Notes: a model not told the origin generated them from the letters alone. Shown: positions 25,068-37,235, counted from the stretch's first letter. The stretch is 64,000 nucleotides of DNA from Rhyacichthys aspro (GCA_036850595.1 CM072160.1:18269906-18333905), one strand, 5' to 3'. Numbers and translations: made by a program.

Positions 25068-25389
25068 GTTGTGATGCCCTGAGCCTTGGGCTCTGTCAAC
25101 AGATAGACTCAGACACCTGCAGGATAACATGTCTCCAACCTCAAGCCTAATCAGCTGAATAACAACTCTTTTGTTATTGTAGTGTTTGCGTATTGACCTT
25201 CTATGAGGTTTATAAGCTCAGTCCAATGAAAGCATAGTCAGACTTGAATGTTCAATACTACTCTGTGTTGACTGTTCAACTGTCTCCGGGCCTGTATTTG
25301 ATGGTAATAAACTTCTCCTGCTTAAGACATCCAGACTCTCTTCAGTCCTTGTATGTGGTCCAATACTTCGAAGCTCTAAGGCAGTAACA
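25068..25389 (+). mobile_element. putative solo LTR
   Basis: The segment has LTR-like layout: a TGTGATGCCC start, a promoter-like A/T stretch, an AATAAA signal near 25309, then a short downstream part ending 'ggcagtaaca'. An alternative start at 25040 gives a 6-bp inverted terminal pair TGTTAC/GTAACA. No clear target duplication was found for either boundary and no internal retroelement coding is attached. Confidence 0.35.
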
Positions 25390-25689
25390 CAATTCTCTTA
25401 CACTTACATTTGGACAAATTCCCCAACACCACTGGGTAAAATGAAGGCATAAAACCGTTTGCGTGGCCTTCCAGTCTGGATTGTAATTAACCTCTTCTGA
25501 CTCTTTGTGTCTTAACTACATCCTGAATACCACATCTATCCAGTTGTTTTCTGATTTCACTTTGTTAGTGGCCATGCTGATGTATTGTTTATGACTACAG
25601 GGAAGTTACTTGAAATACTTTGTCTCGATGCATTCAAATTAAGACACTGAGACATATTATATCATGATATTATTGCTAACAGGCCCAAT

Positions 25690-25945
25690 CTATGCTCCAG
25701 AGAGGGCTGGTTCAACTAGGTATTAGACTCTGGATGAATTAGTGGAGCAACAGCCACACAACTTGACGGATGCTAACAACATGGACCATCTCCTGCATTG
25801 GGCTTTTAAACTACACAGAGCAGCCAGTGGACATCTGAGATCATTGAGATGCCAAAAGACTGTACAACCAATCGGTCTATGGAAGATGCTGTTTAAATCA
25901 ATTCATGTGAAGAGACCCTACAGTGCAGTCCAACTGAAATAATGA
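25690..25945 (+). mobile_element. LINE 3' fragment, copy 2
   Basis: Same element as at 21866-22165 and same orientation: 'ggtattagactctgg', then 'aacaacatggaccatc', 'agagcagccagtgg' and 'tcggtctatggaagatg'. The open frame is disrupted and the copy is more diverged. Confidence 0.7.
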
Positions 25946-26769
25946 AAAAAACATTCCCTAAATTTCCCTCAGTCTCAGTAATTGCAGAACCTAGAATTGA
26001 TATTATTGCTACTCAGGGCCAAGTGTAATGTGTTTTTGACAATTCTGTGCAATAGAAACAGGGACCATGTTCCCTAGATGTTAAAAAAAAGACAAGACTA
26101 CATATTTTAAGCAACACATTGTATTGAATTATAAGGCAACTTTAATTTTAGTCACTTGCCAAAATTGAATCACAAACACTTTTTTACTGCACTACTTGAA
26201 TCTGTATCCCGAATGATTCATTACAAACATTAGTGGGTTCTTTTGTATGGGGACAATAAGAGCAATAACATGAAACGGAAAATGTCTGTAAATATTGTAC
26301 AAGTTTAAACAGAAATTCTTAGTGAATGGAAGTGACAGGAATGTGAAAGTAACACTTTTAGAAATTACAAATAATGATAAAGTGATTCCAAAGCTGTCCA
26401 AGACATTTGAGCCAGAGTAGCACACTCAGCCCTTCCGCTGTCCTGGACAGTTCTGTAAACCCAGAGACTTGTGCATCATCTCCAGCTCACTTAGCTCCTA
26501 ATGAATTCAATCAGAGTGGTTTATCTCTCCTCTGCCATGATGTCATTACACCTCAGACAACCCTAACCCTTCACACGGCCTGCTTAAGTATCCCGGACTG
26601 GGCAGACGGCGCCAAGCAAGTCGGCCGTTTCCCTCGATACACCTCCTGAAGATCTCCACGACCTCCAACGGGCTTTTCCAACAGGTCACTTTGTCCAAAT
26701 TAAGATGGGACTCAAGCGTTGGGAGAATGCACAAAAACAGTGTTAAATCTCCACAAAGTTTAGTTCAGT

Positions 26770-29161
26770 TCAGTTCACAGACTTCCTCTTCTGGCCCTTC
26801 AGGATGATTTCCAGCACGTGGGTCAGGTCCATCATCTTGGAGAGCATATCCATGATGTCAGGGTGCTCCTTGGCTCCAGTGATGAACTCCTCCAGCGTCA
26901 GTTCACCTGAAGACAAGAAGAACAGGTTTGAGGCACTTACCCTGACACTTGCACTCATTATGAAGCTGATGGTATGGTCAGTAATTCAACCATCTTGGTT
27001 TAAATTTAATTAAGAAATGTCAAAAATCTTACATTATCAACCAAATTTCTAGTATTTTGTGCTACGTTCAGAGCAAGGGTCAGCAACTTTTACTACCTAA
27101 AAATGAATTTTAGTATGAATTAATTAGTTTTTTCTGTCAAGAGCCAAAAGATAAATAAAAATAAAACTGCAATTATTTCACATATATTTTCACCACACAG
27201 ATGTACAGAGGTAGGCTATAATCTTTTCATCATCATTTATCATCATTTGGCTTAAAAACAAACAAACAAAAAGAAACCAAAACAGTTCATTACATCTGCA
27301 CATCTATAATGTGAGATGTAGTTTCAAAAATTAAGAATTTTGCACATGAAATATCCTGAAGTCTTCCAAAGAACATTTTGTTTGTTATAGCCCATGTCAC
27401 ACATCCTTTCATTAATTACCTTTTTATTATCTATTTCAAACTAGACTGCAGGAACCATGTGTTGCAGACCCCTGGTTGATTCCAAATCAAAGTTTACCTT
27501 CTCCGTGCACGTCGATCCTCTCGTATATTAGATTCACTATTTCTTCTGGAGGGATGTCGTAAATCCTTGTGATGTCTTGAATTGCCTGGAGGTCGACATA
27601 AGAAAAAAAAAAAATCAGTCATTGCTTTATTCTCAATATTTTTAATCCATAGGAATGAGAACCAATTGTAAAATTAAGATACATGTTTTAAAAAGCTATA
27701 GGTGAGTTTTATTACTTCCAAATGTTCCCAATAAAAAGAGCATAATTATATTCCTATTTTATTTTTTGTTTATCAAATTCCAATTTCTGAAATTAAAAAC
27801 TGGTCAGTGATAAAAGGCTGTGAGTGCATGTGTATATAGTTGCATAAGAGATTTTTCATTTGTGTGAGAGACTAAGACTAAAATCATGACACCAGGTCTG
27901 ATCCAAATGTTTGTATTGTTTTGCTCTTTCTGTGAAGTTGGTGAAATGTTACTTTTTCTCATCTTTTGATTCAAAGCTCTGATACTATACTCTTGGGAAA
28001 ATTCATGGACTTGAGTTGACATAAGTGGACATCGGTAGTGTATTATCTTCATTCAGAATATGATATTATGAACATTTATGAAAAGTAATGTGGTTGTAAT
28101 ATGTAATATAATCGATGCAACTTTCTCAGTAAAATAGGTTATGTGGGCCGCACCAAATTTAGACCAGGGGTTAGGTAAGAACATGGTGGATTAAGTGTCA
28201 CGTCTAGTTCAACGGACTGAGACCTAATTCTTCTCTTTCACAGCTAAGCTCAATCTTCCCAGAGCGGCCCTGGGTTGTCACGACACCTTTGACTTTAGTA
28301 CATTCCAACAAATTCCACTCTACCTTGAATATCGTCTCCATTTCATCCCTGTCAATTTTGCCGTTTCCGTCTTGATCGAAAAGCTTGAAGTACCACTTGA
28401 GCTTCTGGTTGATTTCTCCTTTGAGCAGTAAACTGATGGCTGCAATGTATTCAACAAAGTCTATATAGCCGTCCTGGAAAAGAGACAGAAAGTACAAGAG
28501 TTAGTGCAATGAATATGGTGTGGTATATTTGCTGGATTTAAAATGGAACCCTTTGAATGAAAATTAAAGTCAGCATTATATTAGAAAAACATGCGATACA
28601 CGATAACTATTTTGAATATAGCAATAACATTGTGAGCTGCGATATTTGAATGCTCTTTGAGTCAAAAATGTTTAATTACATTTGATTTAGAAAATATAAA
28701 GAAATACAAGGTCTGGACTAACTTCCACTTATCAAAGCAGGAGCTAGACCCAGGACTAAATCAAAACAGACCCAAACTAGAACTAAATGTAGGAACGAAC
28801 CAGGTCGAAACCAGGACTATTTCATTTGGACGCACTACAGTTTAATTTAAATTGCAATATATCGTGCAACCCTATTAATGGTCCTATTGCATGAATGTAA
28901 GCCTATATCTTCCTGTACATTTGAGATTTCTGTCTTAAAGGATTCTTTTTTCTGAATTTTCCTTACCCCGTCCATGTCAAAAGTGAAGAAGACTTGGTCT
29001 ACGTAGCTGCTGGCCTCCTCCGTCATACCCGTCATCTCCAGCATGGCCTTGAGCTCAAACAATGTGATAAGGCCCGATGGAGACTCCCTCATGAATTTGG
29101 TGTACCAGTGGTGCATGTCCTCCTCCAGGATGTCGTCCAGGTTGGAGCTGTGGGCCCCCAT
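26770..29161 (-). CDS. guca1c: guanylate cyclase activating protein (GCAP3-like)
   Basis: Photoreceptor EF-hand calcium sensor that controls retinal guanylate cyclases during light recovery. Four minus-strand exons: 28967-29161, 28324-28473, 27498-27585 and 26770-26906. They give exactly 189 aa. Gly2 in MGAHSS is the N-myristoylation site. EF1 is degenerate around SPSGLITLFELK, as in all GCAPs. EF2 loop DMDGDGYIDFVE is residues 62-73, EF3 DQDGNGKIDRDE 98-109 and EF4 DVHGEGELTLEE 140-151. The MGAHSS start and the linkage to c3orf52 suggest the GCAP3 (guca1c) paralogue, but other fish GCAPs are possible. EF4 has His at loop position 3, where Asn or Asp is usual. The short open frame at 28204-28497 reads through a donor and is only partly real. 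Confidence 0.9.
27074..27474. mobile_element. hAT-type MITE in GCAP intron 3
   Basis: The left end is 'caagggtcagcaacttt' and the right end is 'gttgcagacccctg'. These match the widespread hAT terminal words CAGGGGTCGGCAACC and its complement. Internal 'aagagccaaaag' near the left and 'ggaaccatgtgttgcag' near the right are further landmarks of this group. The flanking 8-mers are too diverged to call a target duplication. Confidence 0.65.
28594..28874. mobile_element. hAT MITE related to 43825-44209, in GCAP intron 1
   Basis: The right end reads 'atatatcgtgcaaccctatt' and the interior shares the 'gaaatacaagg-ctggactaac' and '(c)aggacta' words with the complete copy. The left terminus is eroded. 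It lies between coding exons 1 and 2 of the GCAP gene. Confidence 0.65.
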
Positions 29162-29264
29162 CGTTGTTCGTTCAGGTTTGTGGTTTTCCTGAATCCCGGG
29201 GCAGGTAAGAGCTCAGTGTCCGGGTGCTACAGGACTGACTGAGAGCCTCATGCAAAGGCAGCTC

Positions 29265-29269
29265 TAATC
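29265..29269 (-). promoter_or_regulatory. guca1c: CRX/OTX-type GATTA site upstream of the GCAP gene
   Basis: GATTA on the minus strand about 105 bp upstream of the start codon, in the context AAAGATTAG. CRX binds TAATCC/GATTA motifs in photoreceptor promoters. Such a short site is only suggestive. Confidence 0.3.
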
Positions 29270-30782
29270 TTTAAGTCTTGACATGGCCGAAAGAGGAGAT
29301 AACCCTTTAATGGGATAAGCGCACAAGTCTTCCTAGAAGTGTAGAACTTGGCACAGTCTTTCTTTTGCTTAGAGGAAGAGAGACGGGAGGTGAGTTTCCA
29401 CGGCAACGCGAATTGGGACAGGTTTTCTGGTCGAGGGCTGAAGTGCACATAAAGCACAAAATCTTTTAAATGTTGACTGCTTCTCACGCATTCATTAATC
29501 AGAAACATAAGTTTAATTATATATATATATTTGTGCTAATACTAATTAAGTTTTTTTTCCTCATGCCCCAAAACATAGGATAAAACCTAGCCTCTCGTTA
29601 GACATGAAAATAAGTTCTATTAAAAACATTTATAAATGACATAATTATTATATTTTTTTCTAGGTTGTATTTGAAAATATTAAAACAGTTAGGAAATAAA
29701 ATAATGTTTTACTATTTATTTATTGTATAGTATTTTTTTATTTTAGTGTTATATTTGGAAATATTAAAATATTATATAAATATTTTCTCATTTAGTTTGA
29801 CTGAGTTACTCCACTGCTTCAACAAGAGTCTCCAAAATAATACCCATAGCTGAGCCAGTCCTTAGTCCTATTAGTATTATCTTATTCAACTATTTTATTG
29901 TTCTTATTTTTTTTTATATTAATAATATGTATTTATTCCATTAACGTATCTAACTATGGTAACCATACTTGACCTGATCTGTTTGAGGCTCAAGTTGCGT
30001 GTCCAGTCACTCCTGTGGAACTCCTTTGGGAATTACCACCAGGGAGTCCCTTTCACAACGTGTAATCCTTTTTCTATTTTTGTTCTCCATGTTCTCCAGT
30101 GTACATAATAAGCCTCTTTTGAAAATACCTAAAGCGCTATGAAATACTATTATTATCCATGTTAATTATAAACATATGTATTTTGGTGCAGAGGGGGATA
30201 AACATAGGCTTATAGTGTCATATTGCATAACATTAGGAATAACCTGAGGATGTAAGTAACTTGAGGCAGAGCTTACGCTTCTCACTAATGGCTCATAGGG
30301 GCATTGTCATATGGATTTTAAAATAATTTTCTATTCTATAACCCTTACCAAAAAGTTATCCAAATAGTGCATTGCAATGTATGCTCATGCGATGGTTGGG
30401 TGACGCCAAGGCCACAGATCATTCATGTTGCTCAAGTGTTTCTATTCCTCTTGGATCCCAAACAGGCCGACCAGGTGGTTTGATTCCAGCCCAGATGATT
30501 TTTTTTGTGGCTGTTGGCATCCACTGTGTTGCACAACAAGCTCAGTTCACAGGTTTACAGTGTTAGGAAAGACAGTAAACCCACACTGACAAAATGCCAG
30601 TGTTGCTTCATTTTTACTTAACCTTACATAACATTTTCTGTTTCAGTAATGTCCTATCATCGTTCCATGTCACAAATACAAATATCTTTTCTAAACAGTG
30701 ACTTTAGTTGGGCTCCTTACAAGATAACGATTAAATAAAAGTTACTTATAACAACAAAAGCAAAGGAGGAAAAGGAAGTGGA

Positions 30783-31110
30783 GATAGGTATTGTTACAGG
30801 TATAATAGCAGGTAATAGTTTGGAGACTCTGGTTGAAGCAGTGGAGCAACCGAAACGCAACAAGACATACCCTATACTGAACAACATGGAGCATCCCCTG
30901 CATTTAGCTTTTGAACAACAGAGAGCAGCCAGTGGACGCCTGAGGATAGAACGCCACAAGAACTCCTTCTTCCTGACTGCCATAAGACTGTACTATCAAT
31001 CAAATGGAAGATGAAGTCTGTATCAATTCATTTGCTTTTCAATTTATTTGAAGAGACCCTAACAACTGAATTTCACCTTGGGGATTAATAAAGTGAAAAT
31101 TAATTGAACT
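30783..31110 (+). mobile_element. LINE 3' fragment, copy 3
   Basis: The open frame 30778-31014 keeps the element's C-terminus: LETLVEAVEQ, ILNNMEHPLHLAFEQQRAAS and KNSFFLTAIRLYYQS. The tail ends 'ggggattaataaagtgaaaa'. This is one of the best preserved of the six copies. Confidence 0.8.
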
Positions 31111-31947
31111 GCCTTTATTACAGCCAGTAAGATTAATATTACTTAATGCTGACCTTTTATCAGACACGACTAATGTAACCATTACCTTTACCTAGCTCAG
31201 TTTACACCTAACACTTGATAAAAGCAGTAATTCTTTGACTCTTTGTATTATGTCGCGGAGCAATTTAATTCAGGTTTAGCTAGTGATGGTGACCTATGAC
31301 TGACCCAGGTATGCTTTTAAATGGCCTAAGGGGGTCAGCTGCTTGGTAGTAGTAGAATGCACTTTAAAATAAAGCCCCGATTGCTGCTTATCTTAGCAAA
31401 TCTGGCTTTAAACGATTAACAGAGCTTAAAATAGGATTGAGACAAAGGCCCACCCGTTACAATTATGGAATGCTATGTGGTTGGTGAGTCTGTCCATCAG
31501 CTGAGCAGGCTGGCACTGCATGGCATGGCACCTCGCTGCCAACCCGGTTATATAACACTCTGGGAGCTAGACAGTAGCCCTCAAAAGCAGCTTAGGTCAG
31601 CTGAGTCTGCCCAGTCTGGGTAAATACACCCATATGGATATTTACTCTGGGAATCACATCAGACCATTGATGTATGTGTGTGATATCATTGTCAGGTTAA
31701 GTTTCATTATGCATAGTTATGTTATAGATATTAATATTGATTGTTGCTTCATAGACCAGCAAGTGACACTGGACACATGATAAAATAAAGCTCCCTAATC
31801 CATTGTACCCATTGTCCCTTTGTGAAGGTGGTGGTTTCGTGCTTTAAGTGGAAAAGCTGACTGTTTGCCTCTCAGAAAAACAGCCTAACTACACAATCAG
31901 GGAATTAATTCAAGGATTTCCTCCCTTGTGTCATCATGGATTCTTAG

Positions 31948-31981
31948 TCTAACTTTAGAGACTTAAGTTTCTAAAGTTAGA
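31948..31981. repeat. 34-bp near-perfect palindrome
   Basis: Seventeen base pairs fold back on the centre ACTTAAGT with only one non-Watson-Crick position (a G opposite T). The stem begins 'tctaactttagag'. There is no loop. No flanking duplication or gene connection is seen. Confidence 0.8.
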
Positions 31982-33481
31982 TGACAGAGTAGACATTCTA
32001 AACTAGGCCAAAATTTCAAATGTAAACCGTGTTGTTGTTTTTTTTCTTGTTCATATTTTCAACTGTTATATGCTATATTTGACCCAAATAATGTGACTGT
32101 ATCTTGCCATCTCAAACAGTGTCCAGGGTCAGACAGGTTAGGAATTACTTTTCCACAACTGCTGCCAAAACTCAGCCAGTCTGACGCACCTAATCAATTA
32201 GAATTAGATGAATATGGTGTTAGACTGAAATAGCCTAATGATATTACCTGTGTTATTAAGCACAGCATTTGGATACTTGCACTGTTTGGGAAGTAAACAC
32301 TAATGAGATGGTTCAGTATTTTGTAAATGTGCTTGTATTAGATACTTTTGGAACACTGATGTATTTTGTTTTGTTGATGAACTAAACTATGTACTGCTGA
32401 GGTTGGGGCCAGTGAAAATTTAATTTTAAACACTCAACATGTAAAACACTGAGCTACTTCAATGTCCATTAAGATCACATGTTGCTGAGAAATGGTCCTC
32501 TCTTTGACCACATTGAGGAGCTTGTACAGGGAGTGTGAAGTTCTAGGGTTGTAAAAATGAAGACAATAACAAAGCATATGATAAAAGAAATTTGGGCCTA
32601 TACCTTCTGTCTAATACACACTTGCATTATTATTACTTCAAGAGGATTGTTAGTTGCTAAAAAAAAATGTTTGTGAAAGTTCAACAACTCATAGGCACAT
32701 CTGCCAAGTCCGGTTACCATTAGCAGCCATTCATAACACAAAACCTGTGGCATTGCTCCTATCTGATTTTCCTAACTGAGAGTATCCTGACAATTTTATT
32801 CTGTAGGAAATAAGTTACGTATCCCTAAAGATCTCATAAAACCCTTTAACAAAATACTGGTCTAGACTAAGGAAAAGTGAAAGCTTCTTTAACCATGAGC
32901 ATGGTCTCCCTCTAGTGTTGAAACAGAAAACAACCTCACACAAACAGGGTTAAAAAACAGACAGCTTTATATAATAATTCTAATACATAAAGTGCTGATA
33001 CTTACAAAAATGTTTATGTACAAGAGTTTTTTTTACAAAAGTCCACAGGAGGCTAATTTTCCCTTTACAGTTATCTTTGGTAATTCTTTTACAATGTTGT
33101 TCTCACAAGTGACAGAGGCACGGATATGCAAATATTAACAACAGGCTTTTATATGTTTGCATGTGAAAACACTTGTTGAGCCAAAGACACAAAGTTTGCA
33201 TTGATACCAAAACTGCTGATATAAAATGTGTACAACCACCTAAAGAATTCACCTTAACATAAAAAAACAAAAGCCCACAAGTGTAAACAGTTATTTAAAG
33301 GATATTTTATGAGGAACAGACTGATACTTAACTTGGTAAAGCCCCTTGTGGTTTCAGTTCAGGGACAGAGTGACTCTCCTGTGACATTCAGATGTGTGTG
33401 AAATACCTCCACACATACAGAAGTATCCCACATGACTGACAGACACCTTCTCAAAGACAGACCTACTGTGTCACTGCCTGT

Positions 33482-36422
33482 TTACGTCAACATAGTTAGT
33501 GAAGCAGGATCGATGTACGTCAAGTCTGACATATCGGTCTCTTGGTCGAATAGAAACTGTTTCAACACATTGTACACCATCTCCCGGCTCAGGGTGAAGT
33601 GTTTCAGCTGATCCTGCTCGGCTTCCGGCATGAGGAAGGTCAGCTTGTACGCCACCGTGACCGAACCGTCCCTGTGGGCAGAGGAAAAAAGAGAAGTTCT
33701 CTGTGTGAATCAGAAAATCCTCCTGACTCGTTGAATGAATTGGATTGATGCTTGTGGCAGTGATTTTAGATGGTTAAATGCGCTTACCCGAACTCGTATA
33801 TCTCGCTTTTGGAGAAGTACCTTCCCAGAGCAGGAGACGTTGTGTAGAGGTCATCCAGCTGGTGGGCGAGGCAAAAAACACACTAGTATCAAATGTTTAG
33901 GAAAAGTTTTTACATGACTTTTGCTATTCAAGTACATTGGCTGCTCTGTTTAGTATAAGCAGATGGAGCAAGAATTCTAAACAACATAGCTCTCAAGCCT
34001 CCGAGTGTGTTACTTTCCTTACTCTGCATTTGTGTAATGTCTATTTCTATAGTAGAATGCAGTAGAAAGCAGCACCACATAACTATACAGTGTTGCACTC
34101 AGTAAATGCTGAATCACATGGGTTACGTCACTGTGATGTCTGAATATGTATTTTATATGTTAGATGTGTGTTAATTTGTGTTGATATGGTGAGATATGAA
34201 TTCTCAAAAGTATCTGGCCTAGAAAGCTGTTATTTCTGCTTTTTTTGCGGGGGAGCTATGAGGCTACATAAAGAAAAACTTTTGAGTCCATGTACAGTAT
34301 TTTCTGGTTAAATGCTACATAGTGTTACTTTAATGTGGGTTTTGCAGCTTTAGCGATGTGTATGCTAATCTCCTCAATCAGATTGGGCCTGTTGAGGAAG
34401 CTCAGGTCCTAAAACTAACAGTCCTTCGGTCCTCTGTCGCATGTTATTTGGCATTTTATACATATCCATGCATAACATTGTCATAAGCATTTACTGTCTT
34501 ACAGAGTGTCACCTTAGGTTAGCCTAAATGCTTGTAGCAGAATACCGAGCCACTTACAAAAGTTTCAACCCACTCGCTGACAGCACACACACACAATCAG
34601 TAGATTGCCATTTACTGAAATCATATTCTTTATACCAAATTTGTGATTTCTAGTGTCTCTTTATCCACTCTACGTTCCGTTCATGTTGTCTATTCACAGT
34701 GAAAGGACCTACTATTCTTCAGTTTGTGGCAGCAAATAAACACACAAGGAAGTTTGAGATATAATTTAAAATAACATTCATCATTTACTTGAGTTTTCTG
34801 TTTATCACTTATGCCATGTATCGAAGAAACAGGTGAATTCTCCCCAAACCTTATTTTGAAGCTCTGTGACCAGCACTTGGGTCTCATTGGAGTTAAGGTT
34901 GAGAAGCTCGTCTGTAGATTTCTGGTTGGGGAGCCGGAAAGTCCCGCTGAAATACCGGGGAACTTCAAACGTCGAAGGGTCATACTTCTCATCCACATCC
35001 TCATGAATTACTGTTCCAAAAAAAGAAAGGCTGACGTAGTAACTTTTGTTTGAAATAGAGAAATACGGTCTCACTTTTTTCCTACCATAGTGTCACAGTA
35101 CAAAGTATTGCAACATGACTTGACCTTTGACTAACCATGGCCTTAACATGTCAGCATTTCTCACACAATAGAGCTTCTTGAAGATAAAATACTGAAATTA
35201 TAGCCATATATAGTCCAAGATTGACTATTTCTCTTTTGATAATGTTTAATAAAACTGTTATACTATACCTGTGCACAATGCCAAGGAGATGAAAATAACA
35301 GCAATAATCAGGGCAAAGATTAGGATGATGACAGCCCACATAGGAATTTTCTTGTAGACCTTTTGGTTGAGCTGTTCCTTTACTTTGCAAATGGCACTTT
35401 TCTGGAGGAATAATGCAAAAAAAGCGTATAAATATGTCAAAAATCACCACATGTGAAATAGGCTTACTGAACCTTTCCAACCTTTGCGTCAGTATATGGT
35501 CTCGGAGCTTCAACGTCATTGGCCACTGTGTCTCCATTGGTGGTGCCTGTATTCTGAAGTAGACCATACAAAATATTGAGACTGCAATAATAAATGAACA
35601 GTTTAGGATATATTAAACAACCTGAGCAGTTATACGACAAGTCTCAGATTGCCATTTACTGAAATCATCATTTATGTCAAATTTGTGATTCCTAGTGCAA
35701 TCCTTTGAAAATGTATTGTTGTTCTACTTTCTGTTCATGTTGTCTGATTTCAAAATTTATATTGCAAAAATCACAATATATTTGAAATCTGTCTGGATTA
35801 ATGCCATCTTTTAATCTTAAGATAAACACTCATAACCATATTTTTTGACTGTATTTGGATATTTATTTAAATGTTTTGTACGACAGCCTACAAATAGCCT
35901 ATATTAAATATATTTTTACATAGTAATGACGCTGAAAGTAAGAAAATTATGGGTTTAATTTATTTTTCTAATTTATTGAAAAAGTCCAGTGTGACCATTT
36001 AGCCTACATACTCTACATGAATTAAACACCAAGCAAGATATCAAAATGGAATCAACAATATTGAGCTCAGACTTTCTTTCATTTTAAGTTTTTAACACCG
36101 AAGACATTTATAAGATTGTAAAAATGAGTGACAACATTCCCCAGTGTCTCCTGAGCAAAGTAGGTTAACTAACTGAATAAAAAGGAGCTAACCTGTAGTA
36201 ACTTGTGTGTTTCTGAAGCATTGACATTCCTCGTTGCCACACCATCTATGTTATCCGCTGCCACATACTGAAAATCAAATATTGATCATCAACATAACTA
36301 ATACAGAAGTATTAAAGTTGTATTACAGTCAAACTCACTCGATCATTTAAATATGTCGCCCCGTCGTTTCCATTAGTCGCTATAATCTCCAAAGGAATGT
36401 CGTGAACGCAGGTTTGATCCAT
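33482..36422 (-). CDS. c3orf52: TPA-induced transmembrane protein homologue (C3orf52/TTMP)
   Basis: Single-pass membrane protein; human C3orf52 is an ER protein tied to lipase H and hair growth. Seven minus-strand exons: 36339-36422, 36193-36267, 35482-35553, 35269-35401, 34850-35010, 33788-33858 and 33482-33671. They join to 261 aa; I recall human at about 217. Residues 1-95 are a polar N-terminal tail. The membrane segment is about residues 97-119 (MWAVIILIFALIIAVIFIS), with lysines just before it predicting a cytosolic N-terminus. The luminal part carries the recognition block LYTTSPALGRYFSKSEIYEF (about 179-198), matching human VYSTSPSLGRYF. It ends with a SEA-like region including TVAYKLTFLMPE and LSREMVYNVLKQFL, and the C-terminus IDPASLTML resembles human LDPTSLLLYE. 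All splice phases agree. Confidence 0.88.
34440..34695. repeat. dispersed repeat in c3orf52 intron, copy 1 of 3
   Basis: Shares with 35643-35770 and 37236-37460 the ordered words 'cactgacagcac' or 'ctgacagcac', 'ttgccatttactgaaatcat', 'aatttgtgatt-ctagtg' and 'gttcatgttgtct'. Probably a non-autonomous element of unknown class. Confidence 0.6.
35643..35770. repeat. dispersed repeat in c3orf52 intron, copy 2 of 3
   Basis: Partial copy carrying 'gattgccatttactgaaatc', 'caaatttgtgattcctagtg' and 'ttctgttcatgttgtctgat'. Confidence 0.6.
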
Positions 36423-36978
36423 GTTGAGTCTCCAGAGCTACATTAGAGTATTTAATGTTAGCTTGACTCGAGGGCGAACCCGGAACTCCACTCGGGGCTT
36501 AATACCGATAGTACACTTTCCCGCGGTCATACGAAGTTTGAATTTCTTAAATTTCCTTCTCTGACGTTTCCTCGGAGGGCTTTAAAGCAGGTTGAAAGAC
36601 AGTTTCTCCCGAGACAGATCCATTGAGGCGGTGTCCCTGCTCGTCCTGAAGCCGACAGGTGAGTCTCTTCGAGTTTCGGGACAGCTGACGTAGGGAGAAG
36701 GTGTTGTCAGAAGGACGCAGTGGATGACATGGCAGGACGAGCTAAAAGTACCTGTTACTGCTTGTGTTTGTTAGCCTTATGGGATTTAGAAAGGGAACCC
36801 TACATAAGACGGTTTCATGGCAAAATTAGTAATCATAAAATAATTGTTATATTGTTATAATTAAGTTATTTTATAGCTAGGCATACTATCATTTGGGGTG
36901 CATTTAATGTATAAACTTTTATGATTGACGGTATTTCTCTTTCATTTAATACACACAGCTTAATTAAAAAAAGAAAAT

Positions 36979-37130
36979 GGAGTTCCTTGGTGGTTCACCT
37001 GGTAGAGCGCATACCACATACTTTAAAGACTTGGGTTCGATTCCTGCTCGGGTCATTTGCCCAATGTCATTCACTCTCTGACTCCTGTCTACTGTCCTAT
37101 CAAATGAAGGCTAAAAGTAAATCATAATAA
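36979..37130 (+). mobile_element. tRNA-derived SINE
   Basis: The head resembles a tRNA gene: an A-box-like TGGTTCACCTGG (36991-37002) and a perfect B box GGTTCGATTCC (37034-37044). The body 'tgtcattcactctctgactc', then 'ctgtctactgtcctatcaaa' and an A-rich 'aaggctaaaagtaaatc' end, is the one I recall from common percomorph fish SINEs. It lies upstream of c3orf52. The open frame 36921-37127 over it is not a gene. Confidence 0.8.
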
Positions 37131-37235
37131 TAATTAATTATATACCTATTTAAAAATTGGATTATATAATCAAAATTGTCCGACTTTTTTGACTGTTGTT
37201 TTAAGATATCCTGTATTTTTTTTTTGTCAAATTGT

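Larger units (their letters stand above)
24531..26769. other. intergenic region thrsp-like to GCAP gene
   Basis: Contains the MITE fragment, the putative solo LTR and LINE copy 2 listed separately. The right-hand few hundred bases are probably the 3' UTR of the GCAP gene; no canonical AATAAA was fixed there. Confidence 0.5.
29162..33481. other. intergenic region GCAP gene to c3orf52
   Basis: Contains LINE copy 3 and the palindrome. The right-hand 500 bp is probably the c3orf52 3' UTR. A TATATAA-bearing, moderately GC-richer stretch at 31480-31640 was noted, but no exon could be attached to it. Confidence 0.5.

Noticed and set aside
37005..37044. tRNA gene
   Set aside because: A and B boxes are present, but no acceptor or anticodon stem forms; the body and tail are those of a SINE.
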